Source: Chitinimonas viridis
GTDB lineage: Bacteria > Pseudomonadota > Gammaproteobacteria > Burkholderiales > Chitinimonadaceae
DNA: 64,000 bases
Assembly (NCBI RefSeq): GCF_030409555.1
Contig: NZ_JAUFPU010000018.1
Coordinates: forward strand, 481,522-545,521
Direction of reading: 5' to 3'
The notes beneath the pieces were generated by a model. That model was not told the DNA's origin and ran no database searches. It was given only the letters and a program-made list of their open reading frames with translations. Shown one piece after another: positions 45,877 through 57,696 of the stretch. The position numbers and the translations under genes were made by a program. Each line of letters opens with the position of its first letter. Positions within the stretch are counted from its first letter, which is position 1.

Positions 45877-47277
45877 TCAATAGCGGTAGTGGTCAGGCTT
45901 GTACGGGCCCTGCTTCTGCACACCGATATAGGCGGCCTGGGCATCGGACAACTCGGTCAGCTGCACATTGAGCTTGCGCAGCTGCAGGCGAGCCACCTTC
46001 TCATCCAGGTGCTTAGGCAGGGTGTAGACGCCCACCGGGTAGTCGCTATGGCGGGTGTACAGCTCGATCTGGGCTATGGTCTGGTTGGCGAAGCTGGACG
46101 ACATCACATAGCTGGGGTGGCCCGTACCACAACCGAGGTTCACCAGGCGCCCCTTGGCCAGCAGGATGATGCGCTTGCCGTCCGGGAAGATCACATGGTC
46201 AACCTGCGGCTTGATCTCTTCCCACTGGTACTTCTCCAGCGCCGCCACTTCGATCTCGTTATCAAAGTGACCGATATTGCAGACGATGGCCTGATCCTTC
46301 ATCCGTGCCATGTGGTCATGGGTAATGATGTGGTAGTTGCCGGTGGCGGTGACGAAGATGTCGGCCTTGTCGGCAGCGTAATCCATGGTCACCACGCGGT
46401 AGCCTTCCATGGCGGCCTGCAGGGCGCAGATGGGGTCGATCTCGGTCACCCATACCTGGGCCGACAAGGCGCGCAAGGCCTGGGCCGAGCCCTTGCCCAC
46501 ATCGCCGTAGCCGCACACCACGGCCACCTTGCCGGCGACCATGACATCGGTAGCGCGCTTGATGCCATCGACCAGCGATTCGCGGCAGCCGTACAGGTTG
46601 TCGAACTTGGACTTGGTCACCGAGTCGTTGACGTTGATGGCGGGGAACTTGAGTTCGCCGCGCTGGTGCATCTGGTACAGGCGATGCACGCCGGTGGTGG
46701 TTTCCTCGGTCACGCCCTGGATCTTGCCCAAGCGAGTCGAGTACCAGTGTGGATCGGTCTTGAGCTTGGCGCGGATGGCCGCGAACAGGATGGTTTCTTC
46801 CTCGCTGCCGGGCTTGCTCAGCACGGTCTCATCCTGCTCGGCACGGGCACCCAGGTGCAGCAGTACGGTGGCATCGCCGCCATCGTCCAGAATCATGTTG
46901 GAGTAGCCACCGTCCGCCCACTCGAAGATGCGGTGGGTGTATTCCCAGTAATCGGCCAGCGATTCTCCCTTGACGGCGAACACCGGGGTGCCGGTGGCCG
47001 CAATGGCGGCGGCGGCATGATCCTGGGTGGAGAAGATGTTGCACGAAGCCCAGCGTACCTGGGCGCCCAGTGCCTGCAGGGTCTCGATCAGCACGGCGGT
47101 CTGGATGGTCATGTGCAGCGAACCGGTAATGCGAGCGCCCTTGAGCGGCTGAACCGCGGCGAACTCCTCGCGGATGGCCATCAGGCCCGGCATTTCGGTT
47201 TCGGCGATGCGTATCTCCTTGCGGCCCCAATCGGCCAGGGAGAGATCGGCAATAACATAGTCGTTGAAGTCAGCCAC
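45877..47277 (-). CDS. ahcY: S-adenosylhomocysteine hydrolase
   Basis: A 466-residue AhcY with the usual features: [20 protein letters not shown] at the start, [20 protein letters not shown] and the NAD-binding GxGxxG in [20 protein letters not shown], ending KPDHYRY. It splits S-adenosylhomocysteine to homocysteine and adenosine, relieving methylase inhibition. I favour the GTG at 47277 because AAGGA lies seven bases before it; an ATG at 47295 in the same frame has no ribosome binding site. It is controlled by the SAH riboswitch just upstream. Confidence 0.96.
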   Translation of the reverse strand: MADFNDYVIADLSLADWGRKEIRIAETEMPGLMAIREEFAAVQPLKGARITGSLHMTIQTAVLIETLQALGAQVRWASCNIFSTQDHAAAAIAATGTPVFAVKGESLADYWEYTHRIFEWADGGYSNMILDDGGDATVLLHLGARAEQDETVLSKPGSEEETILFAAIRAKLKTDPHWYSTRLGKIQGVTEETTTGVHRLYQMHQRGELKFPAINVNDSVTKSKFDNLYGCRESLVDGIKRATDVMVAGKVAVVCGYGDVGKGSAQALRALSAQVWVTEIDPICALQAAMEGYRVVTMDYAADKADIFVTATGNYHIITHDHMARMKDQAIVCNIGHFDNEIEVAALEKYQWEEIKPQVDHVIFPDGKRIILLAKGRLVNLGCGTGHPSYVMSSSFANQTIAQIELYTRHSDYPVGVYTLPKHLDEKVARLQLRKLNVQLTELSDAQAAYIGVQKQGPYKPDHYRY

Positions 47278-47360
47278 AGCGTATTCCTTGTGCATGTGGC
47301 CGGGTAATGCGGGATGCGGTTCTCACCTGTTTGCATCCCGTGCCCGGCACGGGGGTTGGT

Positions 47361-47422
47361 CAGGTGAGCGCAGTTTTGAGATACCGGGCCTGGGATCGAT
47401 CGATCTCGCAACGCTCCCCGGT
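47361..47422 (-). promoter_or_regulatory. SAH riboswitch
   Basis: Read on the minus strand, ACCGGG pairs with CCCGGT (P1), a GATCGATC-rich hairpin lies between (P2), and GGAGCG pairs downstream with CGCTC in TGCGCTCACC, the pseudoknot. The GGAGCGTTGCGA core is characteristic of the SAH class. It sits 80-140 bases upstream of ahcY, as in other Betaproteobacteria, and should turn ahcY on when SAH accumulates. A TATACT at 47431-47436 could be the -10 of its promoter. Confidence 0.9.
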
Positions 47423-47443
47423 AAGGCAGCAGTATAAAACAAA

Positions 47444-47466
47444 ACACCCCAGACTGGCTGGGGTGT
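47444..47466 (-). terminator. Rho-independent terminator of metK
   Basis: ACACCCCA and TGGGGTGT pair (8 bp) around a seven-base loop; a T-rich run follows on the minus strand at 47437-47443. It lies 20 bases past the metK stop and just upstream of the ahcY promoter region. Confidence 0.85.
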
Positions 47467-47486
47467 GGTGCCGATATATCAGCGTA

Positions 47487-48656
47487 TTACAGACCAGCGT
47501 CGGCGCGCAGTGCCGCCGCCTTGTCGGTCGCTTCCCAGCTGAACTCCGGCTCTTCGCGGCCAAAGTGGCCATAGGCCGCGGTCTTGCCGTAGATGGGACG
47601 CAGCAGGTCCAGCGATTGCACAATGCCCTTGGGACGCAGGTCGAAATGGCGCTGGATCAGCTCGACGATCTTCTCGTTGCTGATCTTGCCGGTCTCCCAG
47701 GTATCCACCATGATGGACACCGGCTTGGCGATACCAATGGCGTAAGCCACCTGCACCTGGCATTGGCGGGCAATCCCGGCCGCCACGATGTTCTTGGCGA
47801 TGTAGCGGCCCATGTAGGCAGCCGACCGGTCCACCTTGCTGGGGTCCTTGCCCGAGAAGGCACCGCCACCATGGGGTGCAGCACCGCCATAGGTGTCGAC
47901 GATGATCTTGCGGCCGGTCAGGCCGCTATCACCCTGCGGGCCACCGATGACAAAGCGCCCGGTGGGGTTGATGAAGTACTTGATGTCGCCGTTGATCAGC
48001 TCGGGCGGCAGCACCGGCTTGATGATGTCCTCGATCACCGCCTCTTTCAGCACGTCGTAGGCGATATCGGGATGGTGCTGGGTCGACAGCACGATGGTAT
48101 CTATACCCACCGGACGGCCGGTATCGGCGTCGTAGCGCAGGGTGACCTGCGACTTGGCATCCGGGCGCAACCACGGCAGACGGCCATCCTTGCGCAATTC
48201 GGACTGGCGCTGCACCAGGCGATGGGCCATATAGATGGCAGCCGGCATCAGGGTGGGCGTCTCGTCGCAGGCATAGCCAAACATCAGGCCCTGGTCACCG
48301 GCGCCCTGGTCCAGATCCAGGCCTTGTCCCTCGTTCACCCCCTGGGCGATATCGGGCGACTGCTTGTCATAGGCCACCAGCACGGCGCAGCCTTTGTAAT
48401 CGAAACCCAGATCAGAACTGTCGTAACCGATCTTCTTGATGGTCTCGCGAGCCACCTGGATGTAATCGACATTGGCATGGGTAGTGATCTCACCTGCCAG
48501 CACGCACAGACCGGTATTCACCAGGGTCTCGGCGGCCACACGGGCGTGCTTGTCCTGGGCCAGGATGGCGTCCAGGATGGCATCCGAAATCTGGTCGGCA
48601 ACCTTGTCAGGGTGGCCTTCCGAAACCGATTCGGAAGAGAACAGGAACTCGCGCAT
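47487..48656 (-). CDS. metK: S-adenosylmethionine synthetase
   Basis: A 389-residue MetK with clear blocks: [20 protein letters not shown] at the start, [20 protein letters not shown] (ATP/Mg), [17 protein letters not shown], and [20 protein letters not shown] with the methionine-binding segment. It makes S-adenosylmethionine from ATP and methionine. A good AGAGGA ribosome site precedes the ATG at 48656. It is divergent from the lpxL pair, an order typical of Neisseriales. Confidence 0.97.
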   Translation of the reverse strand: MREFLFSSESVSEGHPDKVADQISDAILDAILAQDKHARVAAETLVNTGLCVLAGEITTHANVDYIQVARETIKKIGYDSSDLGFDYKGCAVLVAYDKQSPDIAQGVNEGQGLDLDQGAGDQGLMFGYACDETPTLMPAAIYMAHRLVQRQSELRKDGRLPWLRPDAKSQVTLRYDADTGRPVGIDTIVLSTQHHPDIAYDVLKEAVIEDIIKPVLPPELINGDIKYFINPTGRFVIGGPQGDSGLTGRKIIVDTYGGAAPHGGGAFSGKDPSKVDRSAAYMGRYIAKNIVAAGIARQCQVQVAYAIGIAKPVSIMVDTWETGKISNEKIVELIQRHFDLRPKGIVQSLDLLRPIYGKTAAYGHFGREEPEFSWEATDKAAALRADAGL

Positions 48657-48740
48657 GGATTTTTCCTCTTGTCGCTATGCCACCAGATCGGCGGCGAAAT
48701 GGGCAACCCGCTAAAATAAGCGGATTAGATTTGAAATGTG

Positions 48741-49616
48741 ATGTGGATGCTGACTCTACTACTGAAGTTCCTCGCCCGATTCCCGCTGCTGGTCCTCCAC
48801 GCTGCGGGTATTCTCCTGGGCTGGCTGGCATGGCTGTTGGATCGCCGCTATCACCGCCAACTGGCCGACAACCTGCGTCAGTCCGGCTTGGGCGATTATA
48901 ACGACTTGTTACGCAATAGTATTGCCCAGCATGGCAAGGGGGCGCTGGAGCTACTGGCTGCCTGGGGCCGGCCGGCCGACGCCGTCAGCCGGCTGGTGCG
49001 CGAGTGCCAGGGCTGGGAGCACGCCGAGGCCGCCCTGGCTGCCGGCCGGCCGCTGATCTTCGTCACCCCACACCTGGGCGCCTTCGATATCGCCGGCCGT
49101 TATGTCAGCGGCCTGCTGCCCTTCCCCATCACCGCCATGTACCGGCCGCCCAAGCTGCGCTGGCTGGAGCCCTTGATGCAGGCCGGCCGCGCACGTGACA
49201 ATGCGCGCACGGCACCAGCCACCGGGGCCGGCGTACGCCTGCTGATGAAAGCACTCAAGGCCGGCGAGGCCACCGTTATCCTGCCCGACCAAGCGCCCGG
49301 CGCTGGCGAAGGCGTGTGGTCACCGTTTTTCGGCAAGCCGGCCTATACCATGACCCTCCTGCCCAGGCTGGCCCAGGCCACCGGGGCCACAGTACTGTTC
49401 TTCTTTGCCGAGCGGCTGGACTGGGGCCGTGGCTATAAAGTCCGTATCCAACCCATGCAAGGCGAGTTCACCGGCGACCGGCAGGACGATGCCGCCACCC
49501 TCAATGCCAATGTGGAAGCCCTGATACGGCTGGCCCCCAGCCAGTACCTGTGGAGCTACAACCGCTACAAACAACCGGCAGGCGCACCGCCCGCTGTAGA
49601 ACAAGACAAACAATGA
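48741..49616 (+). CDS. lipid A lauroyl/myristoyl acyltransferase, first copy
   Basis: A 291-residue LpxL/HtrB-family protein with one N-terminal helix (LLVLHAAGILLGWLAWLL) and the acyltransferase HxxxxD motif in FVTPHLGAFDIAGR, followed by ILPDQAPGAGEGVWSPFFGK and FAYTMTLLPRLAQATGATVL. It should add a secondary acyl chain to Kdo2-lipid IVA at the inner membrane. Start at the ATG at 48741, with a GTG immediately before it. Its stop overlaps the second copy by four bases. Confidence 0.88.
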   Translation: MWMLTLLLKFLARFPLLVLHAAGILLGWLAWLLDRRYHRQLADNLRQSGLGDYNDLLRNSIAQHGKGALELLAAWGRPADAVSRLVRECQGWEHAEAALAAGRPLIFVTPHLGAFDIAGRYVSGLLPFPITAMYRPPKLRWLEPLMQAGRARDNARTAPATGAGVRLLMKALKAGEATVILPDQAPGAGEGVWSPFFGKPAYTMTLLPRLAQATGATVLFFFAERLDWGRGYKVRIQPMQGEFTGDRQDDAATLNANVEALIRLAPSQYLWSYNRYKQPAGAPPAVEQDKQ

Positions 49617-50476
49617 TCTGGTTACTCTCCGTCTTCCTCTGGCTGCTGCACTGGCTGCCCTTCCGCGCTGTCGCCCTGCTGGGCAAGGTGCTCGGCAGCC
49701 TGCTCTATAGCGTGGCCGGCCGCCGCCGCCGCGTTGGAGCCACCAATCTGCAGCTGTGCTTTCCCCACCTCTCGGACGCGGAGCGCGCGCAACTGCTGCG
49801 CCGTCACTTCCAGCTGATGGCCACGGCCATGCTGGAATATGGCTACTGCTGGTATGCCCCGGCGACGCGCTTGCGCCAGTTGGTGCGGGTCGAAGGCATG
49901 CAGCATCTCGACGCCCTCAAGGATCAGCCCGTCATCCTGTTCGCCGGCCATTTTGTCGGGTTGGAAATAGGCGGACTGCGGCTATCGGCCGATGTGCCGA
50001 TGATGGATCTCTACACCCGCCAGAGCAATGCCGGCCTGGATGCCCGCCTGGCCGCCATCCGTGGCCGCTTCGGCGGTAGGCTGGTGGTACGTACCGAAGG
50101 CGTACGCCCCATGATCAAGGGCCTGCGCGAAGGCCTGCGGCTCTATTACCTGCCCGACCAGGACTACGGCCCCCGCGACGCTGAATTCCTGCCCTTCTTT
50201 GGCGTCAAGGCCGCCACCATCACCGGCATGTCACGCCTGGCTCGCGTCAGCGGCGCCGCTGTGGTGCCCTGCTTTGTCTATCGCGAACTCGACGGCTACC
50301 GACTGGTACTCGACGCCCCACTGGCCAACTTCCCCAGCGACGACGCCGTAGCCGACGCCCTGCGCATGAACACCGAGCTGGAAGCCCGCATACGGCTGGC
50401 GCCCGAACAGTATTTCTGGCTGCACAAGCGCTTCAAGACCCGGCCCGAGGGCGAGGCGCGGTTTTACGGGGACTAG
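49613..50476 (+). CDS. lipid A acyltransferase, second copy
   Basis: A 287-residue LpxL/HtrB-family protein. The catalytic dyad is HxxxxE here (AGHFVGLEIGGLR), as in E. coli LpxL, where the first copy has Asp. Other landmarks are YLPDQDYGPRDAEFLPFFGV and a charged helical C-terminus. The two copies together would make a hexa-acylated lipid A. The ATG overlaps the preceding TGA (ATGA), so they are coupled. Confidence 0.9.
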   Translation: MIWLLSVFLWLLHWLPFRAVALLGKVLGSLLYSVAGRRRRVGATNLQLCFPHLSDAERAQLLRRHFQLMATAMLEYGYCWYAPATRLRQLVRVEGMQHLDALKDQPVILFAGHFVGLEIGGLRLSADVPMMDLYTRQSNAGLDARLAAIRGRFGGRLVVRTEGVRPMIKGLREGLRLYYLPDQDYGPRDAEFLPFFGVKAATITGMSRLARVSGAAVVPCFVYRELDGYRLVLDAPLANFPSDDAVADALRMNTELEARIRLAPEQYFWLHKRFKTRPEGEARFYGD

Positions 50477-50495
50477 CCGCTGCACTGGCCATGCA

Positions 50496-50528
50496 CATGA
50501 AAAAGCCCGGCAAGCCGGGCTTTTCATG
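50496..50528. terminator. bidirectional Rho-independent terminator
   Basis: CATGAAAA with GCCCGGC pairs with GCCGGGC-TTTTCATG around an AA loop. It lies 20 bases past the lpxL operon and serves the convergent pcm gene as well. Confidence 0.85.
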
Positions 50529-50557
50529 TCTAGCGGATAAGCGTCGGCTCAAGGCGC

Positions 50558-51208
50558 TCAAAACACAAACCGCGCCGGCTGCGGTGCATTGGCAAACGGC
50601 GCCACCACGGTCTCGAACAGCTTGGTGGCGACCACCGAGCCGCCCTGTTTCTGGAACAGGGTGCCGCTCATGGCGGGCTCGTCGCCAACAATGGCGAACA
50701 GGCGGCCGCCTTCGGCCAGTTGTTCGAACAGGAACTCGGGCGCCACGGGGTAGGAGCCGGTGGCCACGATCACGTCGTAAGGGCCGTGCTTGCTCCAGCC
50801 ACGTACGGCATCGCCGGTTTCCACGGTCACATTCTGGATACCTGCGGCAGCCAGGTGTTCAGCGGCCTGCGCGGCCAGGGCGGCGTCGCTCTCCACGGTG
50901 TAGACCTGCTTGGCCAGCTTGCCCAGCAGGGCGGCGACATAGCCGGTGCCCGTGCCTATCTCCAGTACACGCTCCTTGCCGGTCAAGGCGACTTCCTGCA
51001 CCACGCGGGCTTCCAGCTTGGGCGACCAGGTCTTGCGGCCGGGGGCCAGGGGTAGTTCCATGTCCACCAGGGCCATCTCGCGGTGCACGGCGGAGATGAA
51101 ATCCTCACGCTTGACGACAGACAAGAGCTGGAGCACGGTCAGGTCGAGCACATCCCAGGGCCGTATCTGTTGCTCTACCATATTGAAGCGGGCTTGATCC
51201 CAATCCAT
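50558..51208 (-). CDS. protein-L-isoaspartate O-methyltransferase-like
   Basis: A 216-residue SAM methyltransferase of the PCMT family. The start MDWDQARFNMVEQQIRPWDV is typical; the SAM motif is VLEIGTGTGYVAALLGKLA, with an acidic VYTVESDA strand and a later GPYDVIVATGSYP. PCMT members repair isoaspartate in damaged proteins. This branch lacks parts of the usual isoaspartate site and is often called Pcm-like, so activity on isoaspartate is uncertain. Start at ATG 51208 with an AAAGG site. Convergent with the lpxL pair. Confidence 0.82.
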   Translation of the reverse strand: MDWDQARFNMVEQQIRPWDVLDLTVLQLLSVVKREDFISAVHREMALVDMELPLAPGRKTWSPKLEARVVQEVALTGKERVLEIGTGTGYVAALLGKLAKQVYTVESDAALAAQAAEHLAAAGIQNVTVETGDAVRGWSKHGPYDVIVATGSYPVAPEFLFEQLAEGGRLFAIVGDEPAMSGTLFQKQGGSVVATKLFETVVAPFANAPQPARFVF

Positions 51209-51377
51209 CTCGTGCATCCTTTCCAGACGAAGGCGCCACCGGACGGGTGGCGACTGCTTGTGTTGTATCAAATCCTTGTAATTATTTCATACTTGCCTTA
51301 GCTTCACACGATCTCTGGCTGCATTTGGCAGCCATGACGGTGCCTGGAGACGGTCCATACCGCGGCCGGGCGCCAAG
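51209..51377 (+). promoter_or_regulatory. leader region before thiC riboswitch
   Basis: AT-richer sequence near 51255-51300 probably holds the thiC promoter, but no clean -35/-10 pair could be fixed by eye. Confidence 0.35.
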
Positions 51378-51456
51378 ACGCTAGGGGTTCCGCCAGATCG
51401 GCGGATGAGAAAAACCCTCAGCACCTGATCCGGTTAACACCGGCGTAGGGAAGCGT
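51378..51456 (+). promoter_or_regulatory. TPP riboswitch (THI element) of thiC
   Basis: The outer stem is ACGCT (51378-51382) and AGCGT (51452-51456). Inside are GGGGT, GATGAGA...ACCCT, CACCTGATC and the CCGGTTAACACCGGCGTAGG block, the universal TPP motifs. It ends 50 bases before thiC. It should repress thiC when thiamine pyrophosphate is plentiful. Confidence 0.95.
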
Positions 51457-51496
51457 CGCACGGCTTGCCCCGTCTCCGCCCCTGCGCCGTTCATAG

Positions 51497-53422
<1,926 letters not shown>

Positions 53423-53452
53423 GGCGGCTACCGAACATCAAGTCATGGAACC

Positions 53453-53480
53453 AGGGCTGCGCATGCGGCCCTTGTTCTTT
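53453..53480 (+). terminator. Rho-independent terminator of thiC
   Basis: GGGCTGC and GCGGCCC pair (one G-C/T mismatch tolerated) around GCAT, followed by TTGTTCTTT. It begins 31 bases after the thiC stop. Confidence 0.75.
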
Positions 53481-53558
53481 GACAGGCCGGCTACAATTGA
53501 AAGCTGCAGCGGGCCTATTGGCCCTGCCCCTATTGATCAGAAAGCTTGTGAACCCCCA

Positions 53559-54530
53559 ATGACCGCCCCCCTACCCGCCCTGACCGCCGAACAGGAAGCC
53601 CGTCTGCCGCAGGATTGGCCAACCATTGCTGCACAACTGAGCCATTACCACGGCGAATTCCCGCTGCTGGCGCTGGCTGCCGCCCTGCGCCAGCCTGCCG
53701 TGGCTATCCCCGGCCTGGTGGCCGAATTGGCCGATTGCGCGGCCCAGCCAGGCAAGCGCACAGACGACGATGAAGGCTGGATGCTGCACCTGTATGCCAT
53801 GCACCTGCTGGCGGCCTTGCGCGAACCTGCGGCATTCGCCCCGCTGCTGGCGATGACTCGCCTGGACGGCGAGACGCTGGAGGAATTGCTGGGCGATCAC
53901 CTGACTGAGGGACTGCCACGCGCCCTGGCCGCCACCTGCCCCGGCGACGAAGCCGCCCTGCAGGCACTGGCAGACGACAGCCAGGCGTATTTCTGGAGTC
54001 GTTCGGCCGCCTTGCGGGCGTTGGCCTTGCGCACGCTGGAGGGTGATTACCCACGCGCCAGCCTGCTGGCCTGGCTGACGGAAGCCAGCCAGCGCGAAGC
54101 CGAGCGGATGGTGGACCAAGGTTTGCAGCCGGAACAGGGCAGCGCAACTGACTACCTGTCGGAGCTGGTAGTAACGATGGAAGAAATCGGTGCCGCCGAG
54201 TTGGCTGAGCAGGTAGCCGAATGGTTTGAAGACGGCCTGGTGGATGACGCCTTCCTGCAACTGGAGGAATCCCAGCAGCGGATGCAGCGCGACTGGGCCA
54301 CCTGTCAGGCCGAGGAACTGGACCATGGCTGGGGCTACCCCCGCGACATCGCCGCCGAGATCGGCCGCTGGGCCTGCTTCCACCCCGATGAAGATGACGA
54401 CGAGGATGAGGAAACCGAGCGCGAGCCACAGCAACCCTTCAAGCGCGATGCGCCCAAGGTGGGTCGCAATGACCCCTGCCCTTGCGGCAGCGGCAAGAAA
54501 TACAAGAAGTGCTGTGGTGCAAACGCCTGA
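53559..54530 (+). CDS. DUF1186-like protein with SEC-C zinc tail
   Basis: A 323-residue protein. Residues about 10-280 are an all-helical repeat-like domain (HEAT-like), with blocks [40 protein letters not shown] and [20 protein letters not shown], of DUF1186 type. An acidic linker ([11 protein letters not shown]) leads to the SEC-C motif [19 protein letters not shown], which binds zinc and is found in SecA and in proteins that work with protein export or quality control. Function unknown; it probably scaffolds or recruits a partner. Confidence 0.8.
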   Translation: MTAPLPALTAEQEARLPQDWPTIAAQLSHYHGEFPLLALAAALRQPAVAIPGLVAELADCAAQPGKRTDDDEGWMLHLYAMHLLAALREPAAFAPLLAMTRLDGETLEELLGDHLTEGLPRALAATCPGDEAALQALADDSQAYFWSRSAALRALALRTLEGDYPRASLLAWLTEASQREAERMVDQGLQPEQGSATDYLSELVVTMEEIGAAELAEQVAEWFEDGLVDDAFLQLEESQQRMQRDWATCQAEELDHGWGYPRDIAAEIGRWACFHPDEDDDEDEETEREPQQPFKRDAPKVGRNDPCPCGSGKKYKKCCGANA

Positions 54531-54614
54531 TAGCAGGGAGTAGGCCGCGCATGGCGATTGTATTGCACGCCTGGCCGGTGTACACCCAATGCAACCTCTA
54601 CCCAGATTGCGCAG

Positions 54615-57197
54615 ATGGACTTCTACGCCGACGACAGCCACGTCGCCACACTTGAATCCCGCCTTAGCCTTGGCCAGCTTCTGCTGGAGCAGCGGGTGGA
54701 GCTGGCCTGGTTCTTACGCCAGCGAGACAGCCGTCGCGCACTGCAGCTTGCAGACGAGGCCGCCGCCGCCCTGCCACCAGGCCATCCACTCCATGCCAGG
54801 CTGGATCTGCTGCGGGCCGAGGTAGCGGGCCTGTTGGCCGAGTTCGAGCGGTCCACGCAACTACTGGCGCAGTCCAAGAGCGCCTTCGAGGCTGCGCACG
54901 ACGCACTGGGGGTAGGCGACAGCTATATGCTGTCCGCCCTGCTGGCCGCCCTGCGGGGCGACAATAGGGGCAACCTCGCCGCTGCCGGCCTGGCCGCCCA
55001 GGCCTATGGTCTGACGGAAGACCTGGAACGCAGCCGTATTGCTGCCGCCTGGGCCGCCCAAGCCAGCGTCTATGCCGCCCCCGACAGCACGCTGAGGCGC
55101 CTGGCCGAAGCCCGGGCACTCGCGCCTTGGCCATCGGCGCCGGTGGCGACCCTGCTAGGTCTGGCCGAAGCGCTGCGGCAGTTCGATACCGGCGAACAGA
55201 TGCAGGCCGCCGCCCAGCTGATGACCCTGGCCACACAGGCAGGCCAGGCCGGCATGGTGCATATGCGCATACGCATAGGCCTGTCGCTGGCGGCCGCGCT
55301 TTCCAATGTCGACGACAACGACAACGCCTATGCCTGGACCGACCAGGCCCTGGCCCTGGCACGGCGGGCCGGCTGGCCGTTGGCCATAGGTGATGCCCTG
55401 GCACTGCTGGGTAGCCTGGCGCGGGAGACCGGCCAACTGGATCGCTCGCTGCTGCTGCTCAAGGAGGCCGTGGAATGGCTGGGCATTGCACCGGAATCCC
55501 GTGGCAATGTACTGGCCCACGCTTATCTATCGCATTCGGAACTCGATGCCGGCCATGCCGAACAGGCACTGCTGACCGCCCAACGGGCCGAGCAGCTGGG
55601 ACGGCCCGTTGGCGCCTGGGCCGGCGTGATCGACGCCATGACGGTCGCCGCCAGGGCGCAGGCCATGCTGGGCGAGGTTGATACAGCCCGCTCGCTGGCG
55701 CAGGAGGCCCTGCTGCTGGCCGAACAGCATGAGCTGCCGATGTGGCAGCCCGACATCTATCGTGCCCTGGCCGAAATACACTGCAACCATCCCAGGCCCA
55801 ATGAGCAGCAGCTGCCCATGACCTATCTGGAGCGGGCACTGGAACTAACCGCCAAGCAGGGCAATGACAAGGAGCAGCTGGAGATACTGGATGCGCTCTC
55901 CAGCGCCTGCGAGCGCGCAGGCGATTACGCCCGGGCCCTGCGTTACGAGCGCCGGGCGCGCGAGCGACTGGCGGTGACGGAGCAGCGCCGTTTGAGCAAT
56001 CGCATGGCGGCCCTGGAAATGCGCTATCGCGGCGAGCAGCAGCGCGAAGAGGCACAGCACCAGCGCATGCTGGCCGAGGCCGAAGCAGCCAGGGCGCAGG
56101 AGCTGAGCACCTCGCTGCAGGTGCTGGAAAATCTCGGCCGCATCGGTCGCGAGATCACTGTCAACCTCGATCTTTCCAGCGTGCTGCAAACCCTGGTGGC
56201 ACACCTGGGCAAGCTGGCACGGGTCAGCTATGTAGGCTTGTCGGTACTCGATGCGCAGGGCCGGTTGCTGATACGGCGCGGCGTGGAGGATGGACGACCC
56301 ATGCCGGAACGGCGTGTCTCGCTGGACGACCCCAACTCCAAGGCAGCCCAATGCGCCCGCGAGCGGCGCGAGATACTGCTGGAATACGCGGCCGGGCAGC
56401 GGGCGGCTTCCCATATCCCTGGCACCCGCGAGATGCACGCCTCCTGGTTCGGCCCCCTGCTGGTGGGCGAAGACCTGGTAGGCGTGCTGACAATACAATC
56501 AGCCGAAGAACATGCTTACGGCGCCCGTGAGCAGCTGATCTTCCGCACCCTGAGTGCCTATGTGGGCGTGGCCGTTTCCAATGCCCGCGTCTATGCCCGC
56601 CTTGGGGAGCAGCATGCCCGGCTGGCCGAGGCAGAGGCCGAGATGCGCAAGCTGGCCACCACCGATGCCCTGACCGGCATACCCAACCGCCGGCATTTCC
56701 TGGCCGCGCTGGATGCAGAGGCCCGCCGCAGCCAGCGTAGCCAGCGGCCCATGGCTGTGGTGATGGCCGACATCGATTACTTCAAGGCCATCAACGACAC
56801 CCTGGGCCATGCTGCCGGTGATGCCGTACTGGTACATGTGTCGAAACTGCTGGACGACAACAAGCGCACCATAGACACGGTAGGCCGGCTGGGCGGCGAG
56901 GAATTTGCCATCCTGCTGCCTGAAACCGATGTGGACGGTGCCGCCGAGGTGGCCGACCGGCTGCGCCGCCTGATACTGAGCGATGCCACCCAATGGCAGA
57001 ACCAGCCCATCGCCGTCAGCATGAGCTTTGGCTGCGCCGCCTTACCGGCCCAATTGCCAGCGGAAGCCACCGACCAGGCCGCCACCGAGTTGTTGCAGGC
57101 AGCAGACCGGGCGCTATACCAGGCCAAGAATGCCGGCCGAAACCTGACAGCGCTACTGCGCGATGGCCAGGGCGAGCTGTATAGCGCGGCGGAGTAG
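54615..57197 (+). CDS. TPR-GAF-GGDEF diguanylate cyclase
   Basis: An 860-residue cytoplasmic protein. Residues about 20-470 are helical TPR-like repeats (e.g. [40 protein letters not shown]), then a coiled-coil linker and a GAF domain (about 525-680). The GGDEF domain has GGEEF at 760-764 and an RxxD site (RTID) five residues upstream. It should make cyclic di-GMP; the TPR part would bind a regulator protein or peptide. I start at the ATG at 54615, before MDFYADD. The closest relatives are TPR-GAF cyclases known in Neisseriales. Confidence 0.9.
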   Translation: MDFYADDSHVATLESRLSLGQLLLEQRVELAWFLRQRDSRRALQLADEAAAALPPGHPLHARLDLLRAEVAGLLAEFERSTQLLAQSKSAFEAAHDALGVGDSYMLSALLAALRGDNRGNLAAAGLAAQAYGLTEDLERSRIAAAWAAQASVYAAPDSTLRRLAEARALAPWPSAPVATLLGLAEALRQFDTGEQMQAAAQLMTLATQAGQAGMVHMRIRIGLSLAAALSNVDDNDNAYAWTDQALALARRAGWPLAIGDALALLGSLARETGQLDRSLLLLKEAVEWLGIAPESRGNVLAHAYLSHSELDAGHAEQALLTAQRAEQLGRPVGAWAGVIDAMTVAARAQAMLGEVDTARSLAQEALLLAEQHELPMWQPDIYRALAEIHCNHPRPNEQQLPMTYLERALELTAKQGNDKEQLEILDALSSACERAGDYARALRYERRARERLAVTEQRRLSNRMAALEMRYRGEQQREEAQHQRMLAEAEAARAQELSTSLQVLENLGRIGREITVNLDLSSVLQTLVAHLGKLARVSYVGLSVLDAQGRLLIRRGVEDGRPMPERRVSLDDPNSKAAQCARERREILLEYAAGQRAASHIPGTREMHASWFGPLLVGEDLVGVLTIQSAEEHAYGAREQLIFRTLSAYVGVAVSNARVYARLGEQHARLAEAEAEMRKLATTDALTGIPNRRHFLAALDAEARRSQRSQRPMAVVMADIDYFKAINDTLGHAAGDAVLVHVSKLLDDNKRTIDTVGRLGGEEFAILLPETDVDGAAEVADRLRRLILSDATQWQNQPIAVSMSFGCAALPAQLPAEATDQAATELLQAADRALYQAKNAGRNLTALLRDGQGELYSAAE

Positions 57198-57287
57198 GCT
57201 GGTGGTACGGGATATTTTTAATGCGTGCCCCCGAACGGCCAGCCCGGTTAACATCACGGTCTTCGCCGCACTTTACCTAGACAAGCC

Positions 57288-57611
57288 ATGAAGCAACTCT
57301 CCCCCACCGAGCTGGCCAGTTGGCTGGCCGATACCCAGACACCGGCGCCCCTGTTGCTGGATGTACGTGAAGCCTGGGAATACGCGCTATGCCATATCGC
57401 CGGCTCGGAAAACCGCCCGATGAACAGCATACCGACCACCGTTACCGAACTGGACGCCGAGCGGCCTACCGTGGTGATCTGCCATCACGGCATGCGCAGC
57501 TATCAGGTTGCTGCCTTTCTGGAGCGTGCCGGCTTCGACGACATCTACAACCTGGCAGGCGGGGTTGCCGCCTGGGCGGATGCTGTCGAACCCGCCATGG
57601 CACGCTACTGA
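57288..57611 (+). CDS. rhodanese-like sulfurtransferase
   Basis: A 107-residue single-domain rhodanese. LLLDVREAWEYALCHIAGSE, catalytic cysteine C65 in CHHGMRS, then VAAFLERAGFDDIYNLAGGV. It should move sulfane sulfur, or act as a sulfur carrier. It is small and soluble. It lies just upstream of pbpC with an 85-base gap that can fold into hairpins. Confidence 0.9.
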   Translation: MKQLSPTELASWLADTQTPAPLLLDVREAWEYALCHIAGSENRPMNSIPTTVTELDAERPTVVICHHGMRSYQVAAFLERAGFDDIYNLAGGVAAWADAVEPAMARY

Positions 57612-57696
57612 AAACCGCAAAAAAAGCGGCGCGATCAAAAGATCACGCCGACAAGCTTATCCTGTTGGGGAGACAGGATACGAGGAGCAGTACGCG

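Noticed and set aside
47431..47436. separate promoter of ahcY from TATACT
   Set aside because: The -10 is fair, but the -35 is not clear; mentioned in the riboswitch entry instead of listing it.
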